A stretch of DNA of 64,000 bases from Hyparrhenia diplandra. Its lineage: Eukaryota > Streptophyta > Magnoliopsida > Poales > Poaceae. Both the position numbers and the translations under genes were made by a program. This document shows, piece by piece, positions 48,901 to 60,129 of the stretch. A model generated the notes under the pieces. The model saw only the letters and a program-made list of their open reading frames with translations. It was not told where the DNA came from and did no database searches. Location of the stretch: the NCBI GenBank assembly GCA_015847255.1, contig JADLZK010010158.1:124001-188000 (forward strand), written 5' to 3'. Within the stretch, counting starts at the first letter, position 1, and each line of letters starts with the position of its first letter.

Positions 48901-49330
48901 AAAGGCGGGAGCAGTGGTCCTAAACCTCTTTAAAAGACAAAGATTTTGCCAATATGGTTGAAGCCAAAGAAAACAATACAGTGCAGGCCATCAGCCACTG
49001 CTTTCAATATCTCCTCCCTCCCAAGGAGAGGCTCTCATCTCGTATTTTACTTATACAGGTAAAAGAAAGTAACGAATTCAAATGAATGTGCTTCTGTAGT
49101 TGTAGCAATATTTTAACAATGACGAGATTATCGTATTCCTCCAGGAATTTCCTTGGCTTAGATTTTGTTTTCTGCAAACAGATTCACATCAAACTACAAG
49201 GTGGGTGGACAAAAAGTTTGGATTTTTTTTTTTTTTTCTATCAACGAGGAGAAAGAAAAGAGAGGAAAGAAGGCGGCAGCTTACAAGTGGTCTGCGCTCG
49301 CCGACGAAGGCGGTCCGGCTGCCGCTCCAT
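45981..49330 (-). pseudogene. F-box/LRR gene copy 2, inverted, with a frameshift in exon 3
   Basis: All five exons align with copy 1 on the opposite strand: 49330-49285, 48687-48587, 47544-46728, 46618-46466 and 46364-45981, with GT-AG splice sites. Exon 3 is 817 nt, against 813 in copy 1. One extra base in ttccgcttccatgactga (47125-47137 region; copy 1 has ttccgtcccacgactga) shifts the frame into an immediate TGA, after about residue 191. The F-box and the first repeats would still be made, and the remaining LRRs and C-terminus would be lost. Small in-frame differences include extra AAT codons in exon 2 and one extra ATC at exon 4. The first-exon donor is t|gtaag instead of g|gtaag. It could be a pseudogene or a truncated F-box protein. 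Confidence 0.85.
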
Positions 49331-49339
49331 GGACATGTG

Positions 49340-51010
49340 CTGCATAAGATCTGCAAGCCCCATGTTTTCCTCTATGTGCAATATATATAGATAATCTATA
49401 TATCCCCGGCCGCCTTAAGGCGGAACCGAATCGAATCAATCCTTCTCTGCCTACCTTAACTGAATCCCCTCCAGATCCAGACGCCGGCGTCTCCCCTCCC
49501 TACTGGAGGAGCGTCGATTTGAGAGAGGGGTTGGACTCAGATTTGGGAATCCCACCCAACAGCGAGATTGGCTTTGGTTAGGACAGGGAGGGCTGCTGGA
49601 GTTCGTTTCGATTTTGAGGCCGCGTTTGGCCGGACTCCGGCTTCTGCTCCGGCTCGCCGGCTCTTGAGGGGAGGGAACCCTACCAAACGCTCGCTGCACC
49701 TAAAAAACTGTACGAGATGCCCGGTGTGTGTGTGAGCCCGGTGCGCGTTTGATATGTAAGTACGGGGCACAACGGGGTGGGGTGCCTGAGCCTGTTTGAT
49801 TTCGTTTTTCTGTTCCCGGCCTGTCCTCGGGGATGAAAAAAAGAGAGTGAAATTTACTAAAAAAAATAAATGTTCTCATTTGGCTCTGGCCGCATGCACC
49901 TAACTCGTAAAGGAGCGTTTTTCTGGAGCTATGCTTGTTCGGATGCTTGTGCTCGTCTTCGGTTACCTTCCCACGCTCACCTCCCTCTTTGGCTCTTCCC
50001 CACGCTCAACCGCGGAGTTGGAGCCCGCCGCCTCGACCTTCATGTCGCCGCCCGCCGCCTCGTCCCTCATGTCGCCGCCCGCGGGCGAGCGGAGACACCA
50101 GCCATGGGTGGCTCGCTAGCGGTCAAGGAGTGGCGTTGCGGCAGCCGGGGGGCCTTGCGCACTCATGGGTGCTCTTGGATCGACTTCGGCGGCGAAAACG
50201 ATGAAGCCGAAGCGGCGGCGGCCTGCGGGCGGAGGCGAGGCCGGGAAGGGCACTTGCAGGGCATCGCGGGCGTAGAACGACGCGCGTGGTCACGGCATGC
50301 TTGCAGCACAGGGAGCTGTGGCGGGGGACCCATTCGAGCAGCACCGCCTTCGAGGATGCTCTCGCGTCTTCTTTCCCTCGCCGAGGCGCCTTCCCGCTCA
50401 CTGTGACTACACGTGCATGGGCTTTTGGAGGTGTCATGCGGGGGACGAGTTCAGCGAGCGGAGGCACGCCATGGCTTGGCGCTCCCGCCGCCGCCGCAAC
50501 TCTCTGGCGTCGTGCTCGCCATCCTCAACACCGCCCATCGAGTGTTTGATAAAATGCCAAAGAGGGAGAGGGGTGGTAAGGCCACCATGTGCCAGATCCA
50601 AGGTTACTTTACTCATCTTTGTACCATATCAAACATAAATACCAACTCAGCATGTCTCACAGGAGAAAACAAATCAGAAATAAGACGTGAATGGGTGGAG
50701 CCTGGCTCTGGCTGGCCACAGCCAGGCTCATCGGCTAGGCTCGCTAGGGCGTGAAATCAAACCGCCCTGCTGGCCGCCGCTTGCAGCCACTCGCTCGTCA
50801 CGAGATGCCACTCAAATGCCTTTTTGAATACATGGTGGATTAAAAAAAACTATAAAAAAAAGACAGACCATGGATACCTTAGAGCAACTCCAACAATTTA
50901 TCATTTATGGTTTGACAATTGCCAACTTCTAAATCAAGATGCCAAGTAAAAAGAAGGTCTTCTTCAATAATTTGCCAATTTTGGTTTGGCAAACGAGAAA
51001 AATGGACCTA
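49340..51010. other. GC-rich block without assigned gene
   Basis: 49440-50800 is GC-rich and full of overlapping frames. The word gtttgatttc near its left (49794-49806) and, inverted, its right side (about 50743-50756) hints at a TIR element. A short frame reads HRVFDKMPKRER near 50535-50575, as in PPR repeats, but no second repeat could be aligned. A lone Harbinger-type end (gagcaactccaacaa) lies at 50882. Confidence 0.3.
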
Positions 51011-51154
51011 GGAAGAGATCATTAGTTGGGTTTTGAGCGCGGACACCACTCGATGCCATGCAATTCAGGGGCTAGTGAGACTCTGGCTATCAACAAACGC
51101 TATGCACGCCATGTCCACGCGGGAGGACAACCGTCGGGGCAAATGCCAAAGCTC

Positions 51155-51440
51155 CAACGCGTGCAGATAATCGCTGGTACCTGGCATGTGGCAGCAGGGT
51201 GTTTCATTGGATCAGACATTCTCCAATCGCATGCAAAGCACTTGTATTCCTATTTGAAATAGGCTATTTCCTACAATCCGATAGACAGCAACAGGACAGA
51301 TAAATTTGTTGAGCAAGTACATTGTACTTGTACTTAAAAGTGTGCTTCTTGTGTTTATTATTATCATCAATGACTACTACCTGCGTCCCGAAATAAGTTT
51401 AAATTAAATGTTAATACTGTTTTTTTATAATTTTATTTTT
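51155..51440 (+). repeat. Third copy of the hydrolase 3' flank
   Basis: Shares tggcatgtggcagcagggtg, gatcagacattctccaat and gcatgcaaagcacttgtatt with 18841-18920 and, less exactly, with 11845-11920. It continues through ccgatagacagcaacaggac and gactactacctgcgtcccg. It contains no coding sequence. Confidence 0.8.
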
Positions 51441-51497
51441 TATAATCTTTTTTGACCAAATCAGTTGGAGAGTCCCCGATCTCTTTTTTTAATTAAA

Positions 51498-51743
51498 CTA
51501 GCAAATATGCCCCGTGCGTTGCAGCAGGGGTGTACAATTATTGTCCAGTACATATGCATGTAAATTTGTCTATTCATCTCTTTGCGGATAATAATAATTT
51601 GCCTCATGCTAGAAAAAAAACAACGTAATGTAGCTGATAAGCACAGGGCTAATAAGTCCAAGCACGGAGTCCGGTACTAAAGTTGACTATTTTTGTTTAT
51701 TTTAACTGGGACACAACCATATTTCATTAAATATCAAGGTCAG

Positions 51744-51824
<81 letters not shown>

Positions 51825-53121
51825 CAATAAATTATTAACCTCACAAGAGAATATTATATCCAGCCCAAAAAAAAACATGTACTTAGCATTGAAAAATATG
51901 AAATTGGCATCGTAAACATAATAAGAAACTTAAGTGTTTATTGCACGGTGATAATTCATGTAAATGATGTGAATTATTTAGTAACAATTTCCTTTGTTTT
52001 TGTACCGATGAAAAAAAAAAAAGAAATGAAAAAGATGAACGCACAATACAAAAGCCGACGAGAGGCCTCTTATCCTTTGGGTTGCTCTTGTGAGCAAGTT
52101 CGCGTCCCTTTTTCGTCAAATTCTTTTCACAAACGGAGCCGCTGGCGCTCCCAATTAGTCCAAACCACGTGTATAGCGAGAGGAGTCGTCACTCTGACGA
52201 AGGAAGAATTTTTAGCGAGGCTGAGATCCGAATGATGGTTTCTAGGCCATGAACCTGCTTTGTTCGTCGAGTTTCGCCTCCGCAGCGGAGGCTGCGGGAC
52301 TCAGCTGACCGGGACGCCGAGTGGCGGGCGCCGGGACGCCAAGCTTCGCTGTCGCGGGCGCTGATCTGCGTCGCGTAGGTCGAGGTCGATGATCCAATCC
52401 CAGCAGCACCGAATGCACTGCCTGTGTCTCGGCCCGGTTCTTCTATTGTCCGTTCTCCTTCCTTTGCGAAAATCTCTTCTTTCCACGTTGTTCTTGGTGC
52501 TCCAGCCGGATTGAGCAAGCAACGTGTTGCGCAGGGCTGAGAAACGCCGTCCGTCCGGCATGGAACGCCCGCCCTGGTGGCTTATCTCTTACTACTCTTT
52601 TTCCTCATGATTTTGACATGTTCCATGGTTTTCGTCCCTCAGATCCGATGACAACGGCGCCGGCGGCGTCATGTCTTCAGATCCGGCGATGTGGGTATCA
52701 TCCACATCCATCAAGGGGGCTCGGCTTCCCGGTGTTTTAATAGAGAAATAGAGGAAGAATAAACCATGATTTTTTTTTTATTTGATTTGAGGAGTCGTGG
52801 TCTTATTGAGGTAGCAATGAATTTATGGTTTTGAGGAAACTATAATTGCCTTATATTATTGATTGTTGTGCTCTGATTTGGATTCATCTCCTATTTGAGA
52901 TAGGAAACGTATTTGGATTAGTCTATTTGGGATTGGGATAGAAAGCGTACCAGATCAGAGTCGGAAAAAAAAAAAAAAAAAAGGGCGATATAGCGGACAT
53001 GAACGTAAAACAGGCGGAAGGAACCAGTGGAAGGGAAAAGGGTGAAAGGAAAAACAGGTGGAAGAAAATTTTGACGGAAATTTTCTCTCTTTATTAATAG
53101 GTATATAGATATAGATATAGA
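51498..53121 (-). mobile_element. Non-autonomous Helitron, about 1.62 kb, minus strand
   Basis: Read on the minus strand it begins TCTATATCTATATCTATATA at 53121, preceded by A. It ends at 51498 with a GC-rich hairpin (CCCCTGCTGCAACGCACGGGG region, 51511-51531) a few bases before ...TTTGCTAG, followed by T. The TC start, terminal hairpin, CTAG end and A|T insertion site are the defining Helitron marks. No Rep/helicase gene is present. The interior includes a (TA)n run and a GC-rich stretch (52080-52720) that may be captured host DNA; I do not recognise it. The exact 5' end is uncertain because of the tatatc repeat. Confidence 0.7.
51751..51821. repeat. (TA)n microsatellite, about 71 bp
   Basis: Pure TA dinucleotide run inside the Helitron. 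Confidence 0.95.
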
Positions 53122-53264
53122 TGAAAGAATAGTGAAAAGTTTACAAGGCAACCAGACCCAAAAAAAGGAAAGACAAAGGTCCTATACAAATGCTATCTGG
53201 CTTGGTTTTAATACACACTAAGGTATTCTTTGAAAGTTCTTTTCCATTCTCTGATCTCCCTATG

Positions 53265-54097
53265 ACCCTTTTTTTATATAAATTTAAAGAAATAAATGTT
53301 AATACTACTTTTTAAAAAAATGTAGTAATTAAATTAAAATTAGTTTGACTTGCGATTTAATCGTAAAGCAATCCAACTGTACAAAATCGAACCAACTCCA
53401 CAGCTCCACAGCTGTGCCTTCAAATAGACACGCTGGATCTGGAGGGGATTCGGTTCAGGGCACGCAGAGAGGGAGGATTCCATGGAGCGGCAGCCGGACC
53501 GCCGTCGCCGGCGAGAGCAGACCACTGGTAAGCCGCCGCCTTCCTTTCCTAATCTGCTTTTTTTTTTTTTTTTTATTTGGTTGATAGAAAAATTCAAACC
53601 TTTTTTTTTTTTCAAGCATCTTGTAGTTTTGATGTGAATCTGTTTGCAGGGGAAAAAAGAGTAGGCTAATGAGATTTCTAGATGAATACACCTCATTGTT
53701 AAAATATGACTACATTTAATTGAATTCGATACTGAACGCAGTGGCTGACGACGGGCTGCCTGCACTGTATTGTTCCTTTGGCTTCGATTAGATTGACAAA
53801 ACCAGAGGAGAGGGACGCTACTGGGGAAAAAGTATATATAAAAAAAACCCTGCATGTTCATGTTCTAAGGATTCATCTGTGTGCATTGGTTATTTTGCGC
53901 CTCAAATGTCCGAATTATTCATAACCCTGCATGCTACAGATGGGTTGGTTGCTTCACAGGATAATAACAAGGACTCACCCTGCCAACAAGAAGCTGATTC
54001 TAAAGGTGGTGAGGCCCAGATACCTAGGCTATCTAGTCTTCTAGAGGTACGCCACGGCATTATGGCATTTTGTTAATGGTAGGCTTAGTGCTCCTGA
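53265..54097 (+). pseudogene. F-box/LRR gene copy 3, truncated after exon 2
   Basis: Exon 1 (53482-53527, MERQPDRRRRREQTT) and exon 2 (53940-54046, DGLVASQDNNKDSPCQQEAD and on to LLE) have intact splice sites and phase, as in copies 1 and 2. About 220 bp of upstream flank also matches copy 1. Homology stops at about 54097, 50 bp into intron 2, so the F-box core, all LRRs and the C-terminus are missing. Exon 2 has an insertion (PRLSSLLE instead of PRLPE) just before the F-box. Confidence 0.85.
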
Positions 54098-55027
54098 AAT
54101 GAGAGATCTGGATACTTGTAATTGTACGGAGTACCTAGCTAGCTTCTCCACGAGCTCTACCGTCCGTCTTTTTACATGTAAAGACGATCCGGTAAAAACG
54201 CTCCGCATCAGTAGTCCGTACTGCACATGGAATAGTTATTTTCGGAGGGCGGACAATTCTATTTCCATGCATGCATCAAGAAATACATTCATAGCAGCAG
54301 CATCTAAAGTATGGTACGTGCAACTCAGAATCAGATGTCAGTGGCAGAATGTGAGCTACGTACGTACCCAGCACGGTAACGGTTCTTACAAACATCCCAC
54401 TGTTGCTGGGTTACAAGACAATGACAGAGGAGTACAAGAAACAGGAAAACACGACCAGGACGACAACATTTTCGTGGCGCATTAGAAACACAAGGAGATG
54501 TTACCCTGTCGCGCTCGTCGGTCTACAGCATCGATGTGCAGAAGAACGGTCATGGCAACGAAGAACGGAGAATAATCTTACGTACGTGTACTATGTCCAT
54601 TGGAATTGTCCCTAGGGCGGCAGGTCAAAACTCGATATTGCTTTTATTACTCAATATCCAAATAAATGTTCGAGACCAACATTATTTGACTCAACGGATT
54701 TGACACACCTTTACTTGTATTTTAACCGGGATCATCCATATTTGTATTTGTATTTGACAACTATACTCTGAATCAAGGACAAAATATCGGCCTGATTTTC
54801 CTTTGCAAAATATCAAGAATTTACATGGTTTAGTGAGGATGAAACCAACCTTGGATTTGCCTCTGCTTTAAATCTAAGAGAAAACATAAGTTCAAAATAA
54901 ATATGAGATCATAGTAGTCTCTGTCCATATTAGATTCGGTTATAGCTTACCTGTAACAAAACAAGTCGCTTACCAAAACGATCATGGAACATAGTTTATT
55001 AACAAAAAAAAAACTTGATGCAATTAA
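54098..55027. other. Unassigned intergenic DNA
   Basis: An open plus-strand frame (54099-54485) has no recognised domain. The rest is AT-rich. Confidence 0.35.
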
Positions 55028-55335
55028 GGCCTCGTTTGGCACAGCTCAGCATCACTAGTTTTTTTTTTTTTTTTTTTTTGGGGGGGGGGGAGCAACTTTA
55101 CGAGCCACTCTCGAGGTGAAGCTAAGCTATTTAGAAAAATGTTTGACAAAATAGCTTCACCAATGCTTGATGTGAGAGAGAAATGAATGAGATAAACTAC
55201 TTGTTTTAGCTCTCTCCATTCCATTCCTTTGTGAAAGGGGTAGAAAAACAGTTTCACACATGAAGTTATTTTGATAAAAAAAATAACAACAAAAACAGCT
55301 CATGAATTTATTATGAGTTGTGCCGAATAAACTCT
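55028..55335. mobile_element. TIR element with an unusual T21-G11 tract
   Basis: The left end ggcctcgtttggcacagctc and the right end (inverse of gagttgtgccgaataaactc) suggest a decayed grass TIR element. Near the left end, 21 T residues (55059-55079) run straight into 11 G residues (55080-55090). Confidence 0.5.
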
Positions 55336-57030
55336 AGGTGTTGTGTAAATATGAAAAAAAAAGTTGGTTGGGTTTTAGGAGCACACTTGGATTTTCCATA
55401 GTTGCTGTCTTGACGTGTCACCTTTCTCAGAATTTTAAGTAAACCTTGCCTAATTTTTTTTTTTCATAACAAAAATTCAATTTGCTTAATCCTACTAAGT
55501 TTTGTACTGGGAACGAATGACCAGTTTTGTTCCATATATACACGCTGTGTGTGTTTTTTTAATTCCTTTGGTGGTTTATGTTTCTTGCTGGCCCTCTCTT
55601 TCTTTAGGGGATGTCTCCGGCCGTTGAGGAAGTTTTTGGGTGGCAAAAGAAGCCCGTGGACTGTGGTGACAAATTGTTAGGAGAGTGGACATGTGTATTT
55701 TTCAATTCATGTTTTTATGACACTATTTAATATAAGTATAGGTTGTACGTATTTTTTTTTATGACATGACTGGACAAGGACAAATTTCGATCGATCGATC
55801 CCGTCCCCATTTCCTTTTGCGCTGGGTTTTTGGACTCTCTCCTCCAATCAATCCCATCTACAAAACTTTAATATATATATAAATATATAATAAAATAAAC
55901 AAACAAATAATAAACATGTATTATGTACACATTTACTACATAATTCTTTGGAATTTTGTGAAGCCACGACATCACGGGTCCTACATCTCACTAAACTGTC
56001 TCTCTGAACAGTTTCCATCAAAGTACCACCGTTCCCATATGCATGTATAGCCGAATCAGTACACCTCCACTAGCCATCACACATGCATCTCATTTGAAAC
56101 GCATGAACGTGTGCATGCAAAATTGCAGTTTGGGTACACCTCCTCCACTGGTCATCACGCATGCATATATCCTCCTCCACTAGTCATAGCCATCACGCAT
56201 GCATCTCATTTGAAACGCCACAAGCCATTAGGCCCATTACGCATAAATCAGGATTCAAATCGCCTACATGCCTACCTCCAATCTTCCGTATAAAATGAAC
56301 CCCTCCCCCACCTGCGAGTCTGCAAACCTTTTGTATCCCTCGACATATGCCTAGGATCTCGAAACCTAAATGTCCTCTACCATTCGTACCCAGGCCTACC
56401 AGTTTAGACACACGCATACCAGCTGAATCACATGATCGTTTTGTGTACACTGTTACTTCAAACTCTAGAAGAGAAAGAAAAAGAAAAAACGCAAATTTTA
56501 TATTTCCCCCTCGGCGCCACAGATCACGACGAGGGGGGGAATGTAAAATTTGCGAGGCCACGCGTTTAAAATTTGTTCCCACGTTACGTCCGTCAATCTC
56601 GACGCCATGGGTGGTAGCGTCGAGAAAAGGTCCATAGAAAAAGGTCCATATTATGCATGGATACAACCAGGGGTGTTTTTGAGAGATTTCAAAAAAAAAA
56701 AAAAAAAAAAAAGAAAAACAGACAGTTGGTTTGTCGGTGTTCCTCCACGACGCCATCGTCAAGTCCAAGAGACTCTCTGCTGCTCCGGTCCTGTTCTAGT
56801 CTACCAACGGCAACCGGGGGCATTTCCGGAAACTAACAAACCGGCCGGCGGCCAAGGGACGTCCAGTCCGGTCCGGTCCGCCACCACCAGCCAGGCCAAT
56901 GCCATGCCACGACAGGGCAAGCTTTTTTGGTTAGTGGTTTCATTATCTCTTATTCCTTACTATCACACTATTCACTAGTACGGACGGACGTCGTATGGTC
57001 ATCGATCACATCAGCAGGGTCGTGGTCCCA
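55336..57030. other. Unassigned intergenic DNA
   Basis: AT-rich. Short repeats of ccatcacgcatgcat and catctcatttgaaacgc occur at 56070-56220. Poly(A) of about 24 at 56691. No gene recognised. Confidence 0.35.
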
Positions 57031-57039
57031 TGGTCGTCG

Positions 57040-58150
57040 TCTCCGTCGGATAGCTGCGTCGACGAGACTGGCGGCACTGGTGCCAGCGGCCGGAAGATCA
57101 CCGGCGCGCCGTACTGCGGGTAGAGCAGCATGAGGACCGTGGTCGCGTGCACGTAGCTGGGCAACCGCGCGAGCTGGAACCGCTGGAGCGCGACCGCACG
57201 CGTGAGAGGTCGAGGAGCACCAGGTTCTGGCCGATGCACATCCGTGGCCCAAGCCCGAAGGGGATGAACGCCAGCGGGTGCGCCGGCGCCGCCCTGGCCG
57301 CGCCGTGCGCGAACAGGGCAGGGTTGAACTGCTTGGCGTCGGGCCCCAGAGCGCGGCGTCGTGATGCATCGCCATGATCGGGATCAGCAGCTCGTCGGCG
57401 CCGCCGCACACGGCGAGGACCTCCTGGCGAGCGCGCTCCTGCCAGTCCGGGTGCATGGCCAGCAGCACGGTGGCCCAGGTGAGCAGGTTGGTGGTCATCT
57501 GCTATGCTTGCCGGCGACCGTTGCTTGCCTCAAAAAAAAGAAGAACGTCTTGCACTCCTCCAGCATGTCCTCCACGTGTATCGCCGGCGCCGCCTTCTTC
57601 ATCATCATCTTGTCGTCGTTTGGCATTGATCATCAACCCCAGCAGGTCCCGGAAACCGCCGTTGCTTCCCTTGTCGCTCAGTTCGTCTTGTGCGGCGGCC
57701 GGCCTCGACGCTGCGGTTGCCAATGAGCGTGACGAGTCCCCGCCTGATCTCCCTGTCCAGGCTCCACTGCAGCCGGTTCTTCTTGGTCGGCAAGAACCTG
57801 CATGAGAGAGAGAGAGAGAGAGGGACAGAGCACCCGCGGGAGCGCGTCGTGCGAGTCCGGCGGCGACATGGGCTTGGCGGCGGCCTCCGCCATGAGCGCG
57901 ACCATCTCCGTGACGCAGCCCAAGAGGAAGCGGTACGTCGGTCCACTCACGCCCTGCCGCGCCAAGTGCGCCTCGAGGCGGCGCGGGCGCCACCAGAGCG
58001 CGTCCGCCACGTGCACGATGAGGAGCAGGCACACGCCCCCGCCGCGGCCACCGCCGCAGCGTTCCACGTCCAACACCACCGTCCCTCCGCCGCCATCTCC
58101 ATCGATCGCGCGGCGCCGGCCGGCCGGCCTTCCCTGTGTCGAGATAGAGA
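57040..58150 (-). pseudogene. Decayed cytochrome P450 gene (CYP72-clan-like)
   Basis: Minus-strand pieces, from N- to C-terminus: GVSGPTYRFLLGCVTEMVAL (about 57930), FLPTKKNRLQWSLDREIRRG (about 57775), KGSNGGFRDLLGLMINAK (about 57640), MTTNLLTWATVLLAMHPDWQ (57498), HHDAALWG, FIPFGLGPRMCIGQNLVLLD (the heme-binding loop with its cysteine, about 57235) and LMLLYPQYGAPVIFRPL (about 57085). The order and motifs are those of CYP72-clan enzymes such as CYP714 or CYP709. The ExxR/K-helix segment is missing between AVCGG and ADELL, and frames change several times. The CIGQ loop is intact, but the gene cannot give a working enzyme. Confidence 0.82.
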
Positions 58151-58700
58151 CACCAAGGAAGGAAACATGGCGCCTGTTTTCGCGATGCGAGCGTGTCCTG
58201 GTCACTACAGCACAGCAAAGCGGTTTTCTCTGTTTGGAAGTGAGCCGGTCATGAGCAGGACCGCGACAACGAAGGCGAGCCACACGAGCAGCACCGCGTT
58301 TGTGGGACGCCGCGCCCAGGGGGCGCCAGTCCACGGTGCGGGCGAACGCCGCCGGTGCGTAGGCGGCGGTGCGCGCGCGGACGGTGGTGACGCGGTGAGC
58401 CATCGGTCGAAGTCCTTGGAAGGCGCCGCCCTGAGGAAGTCCAGCGTTCGATTTGCTTGCCTGATGTCTCGTCTGACGCCATGGTGTTTGTTCTTTGTCT
58501 AGCTGTTGCAGGCTTCTCTTTGTCAGTCAGACCTGCGAGGGAGATTCCTTGATCTGAAGATGTAGCTGTCGTAGGTTTCTCTTTGCAGGTGTTCAACATA
58601 TATACATATATATACCCAGTCCATGATATGATTTGGTTAGTTATTATAACTATAACGAAGGCGATTAGTAGCTTGTTGTGCATTCTTTATGGTAGAAGAG
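58151..58700. other. 5' flank of the P450 remnant
   Basis: GC-rich to about 58480, with open frames on both strands; part may be the membrane-anchor region of the P450. Then AT-rich. Confidence 0.3.
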
Positions 58701-58969
58701 TCCAGTATTGAGTATTGACAAAATTGGCAGGTTGCAGCTGAAACTTCAACCAGGTCTTGTTACTGGTGCTTGGAACCGTCATAAAATTTCAGCAGACAAT
58801 AGCACTGGGAAGTCAAGATGGGAAGGCACAGTGAATGGACCAATTCCAATTCAGTCTCGAGTGCACGCGTATGCATTGCTCATGTCATAACAGACTTCTG
58901 AATGAAGCAGAATATTGATATCATCAGTGAAAACTTTGGCATGGTGTCAAAGTTCAGTTGAGGCTGCAC

Positions 58970-59165
58970 TGGATGGTTGTTCGACCAGACTGGACAAAGC
59001 AACGTCCAAATGTATGGGAGAAACCGAGAAAGAACATTCTTCCAAATAACATTATTAGTGCGGATGCTATCTATACTACCTGAATCGACTTCTTATGCAC
59101 ACAAAAAAAAAAAGAAAAGGAAACATGCAATCAGGACATCCATTTTAGACTGCATGACTTAAGTA
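58970..59165. repeat. Paralogue of 63.02-63.30 kb without MITE
   Basis: Shares atgggagaaa, gaaagaacattcttcc, gcggatgctatct, poly(A) and aatcaggacatccattt with 63030-63300. The 63-kb copy has a Stowaway element at the corresponding point. Confidence 0.65.
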
Positions 59166-59199
59166 GGCCATTAACTTGATCTCTCGGCTTATTCACTGT

Positions 59200-59980
59200 A
59201 CACAGCCTGCTAACGGTTTGGGCTGGAATGGTTTTAATGGATTGGTTTCTGCTGTGGGCTTGTTTAGATTGGTTGTAAATGGGCTGACTTATTAATGGTT
59301 TGGTTTGGTTTGGATTCTAGAAAAAACAATATGGTTTGGTTTGGGTTGGGTGGAATCGATTTGGTTCTAAATTGGCTGAGCAAAGCTCCAGACTTTGAAA
59401 AAAAAAAAAAGGCAGCAAGCCCACCCTAGCTTACTGCTGCAGGTGATAGCAAGCCGACCCACCATGCATTTGGGTTCAAATAGCTCAGCCCACTTACACG
59501 TTTGGGTTCAAATAGCAAATGGTTTGGGTTGGTGTGGTTGGAATAATTCAGTTGGTGGGTTGGGTTGGTTTCTAAAATGGTGCCAATCACAAATGGTTTG
59601 GGCTGGGTTTAGGTTGGTTTCCAGCCCATTGGTAGGCTGTACACAAAAGCGGCCACATTTTGGTATTTCGCCGCACGACCGGTACCGAGTTTCGCCTTGT
59701 TTGATGCCCAGGTGGCATGGAGCTGAGCTGGGCCGGCCCAAGTGCGAAGGGCGGGCGCGGGAGCTGAAACAGGCCGTGAAGCTTGGGTCGGCCCAAGTGC
59801 GGAGGTCAGGCGCGGGAGCTGAAACAGGCCGGGAAGCTGGGCCTGCGGAGGCTGGGGAAGGGGAGCGGGCCAGGATGGTTGTTGGGCCAAAATGGGAGGA
59901 AGGGAAAGAAGGGTTTTATCCTTTTGTTTTTCTTTCCTTTTGTTCTTTTATAAATTCATCTCTCAAATGAAATCAAAATA
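59200..59980. other. Repetitive GGTTTGG-rich segment with a 52-bp tandem repeat
   Basis: 59200-59620 is rich in ggtttgg/gggttgg words. At 59730-59850 a unit containing cggcccaagtgcg, ggcgcgggagctgaaacagg and gaagc is repeated twice. An open plus-strand frame across it has no recognised domain. Confidence 0.5.
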
Positions 59981-60129
59981 AAAATCTCTTTTGATGATGC
60001 AAACAAATTTGGTCGTTATTTTAGATATATTTGAAATAATCCTTGAACTTGTTTTCAAACTAATTTCTTGAAAATTGGCAGGTTGCAGCTGAAACTTCAA
60101 CCAGGTTGCTCTTCATTTCATCCACGCCA

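Larger units (their letters stand above)
58720..60106. repeat. Exact 35-36 bp direct repeat flanking 1.3 kb
   Basis: The segment from aaattggcaggttgcagctg through cttcaaccaggt occurs at 58720-58755 and 60071-60106, identical. Confidence 0.85.

Noticed and set aside
50530..50580. A second PPR gene
   Set aside because: Only one HRVFDKMP-like match was found, with no flanking repeats in order.
51748..51822. A replication origin or CRISPR-like repeat at the TA run
   Set aside because: It is a plain dinucleotide microsatellite with no spacers.
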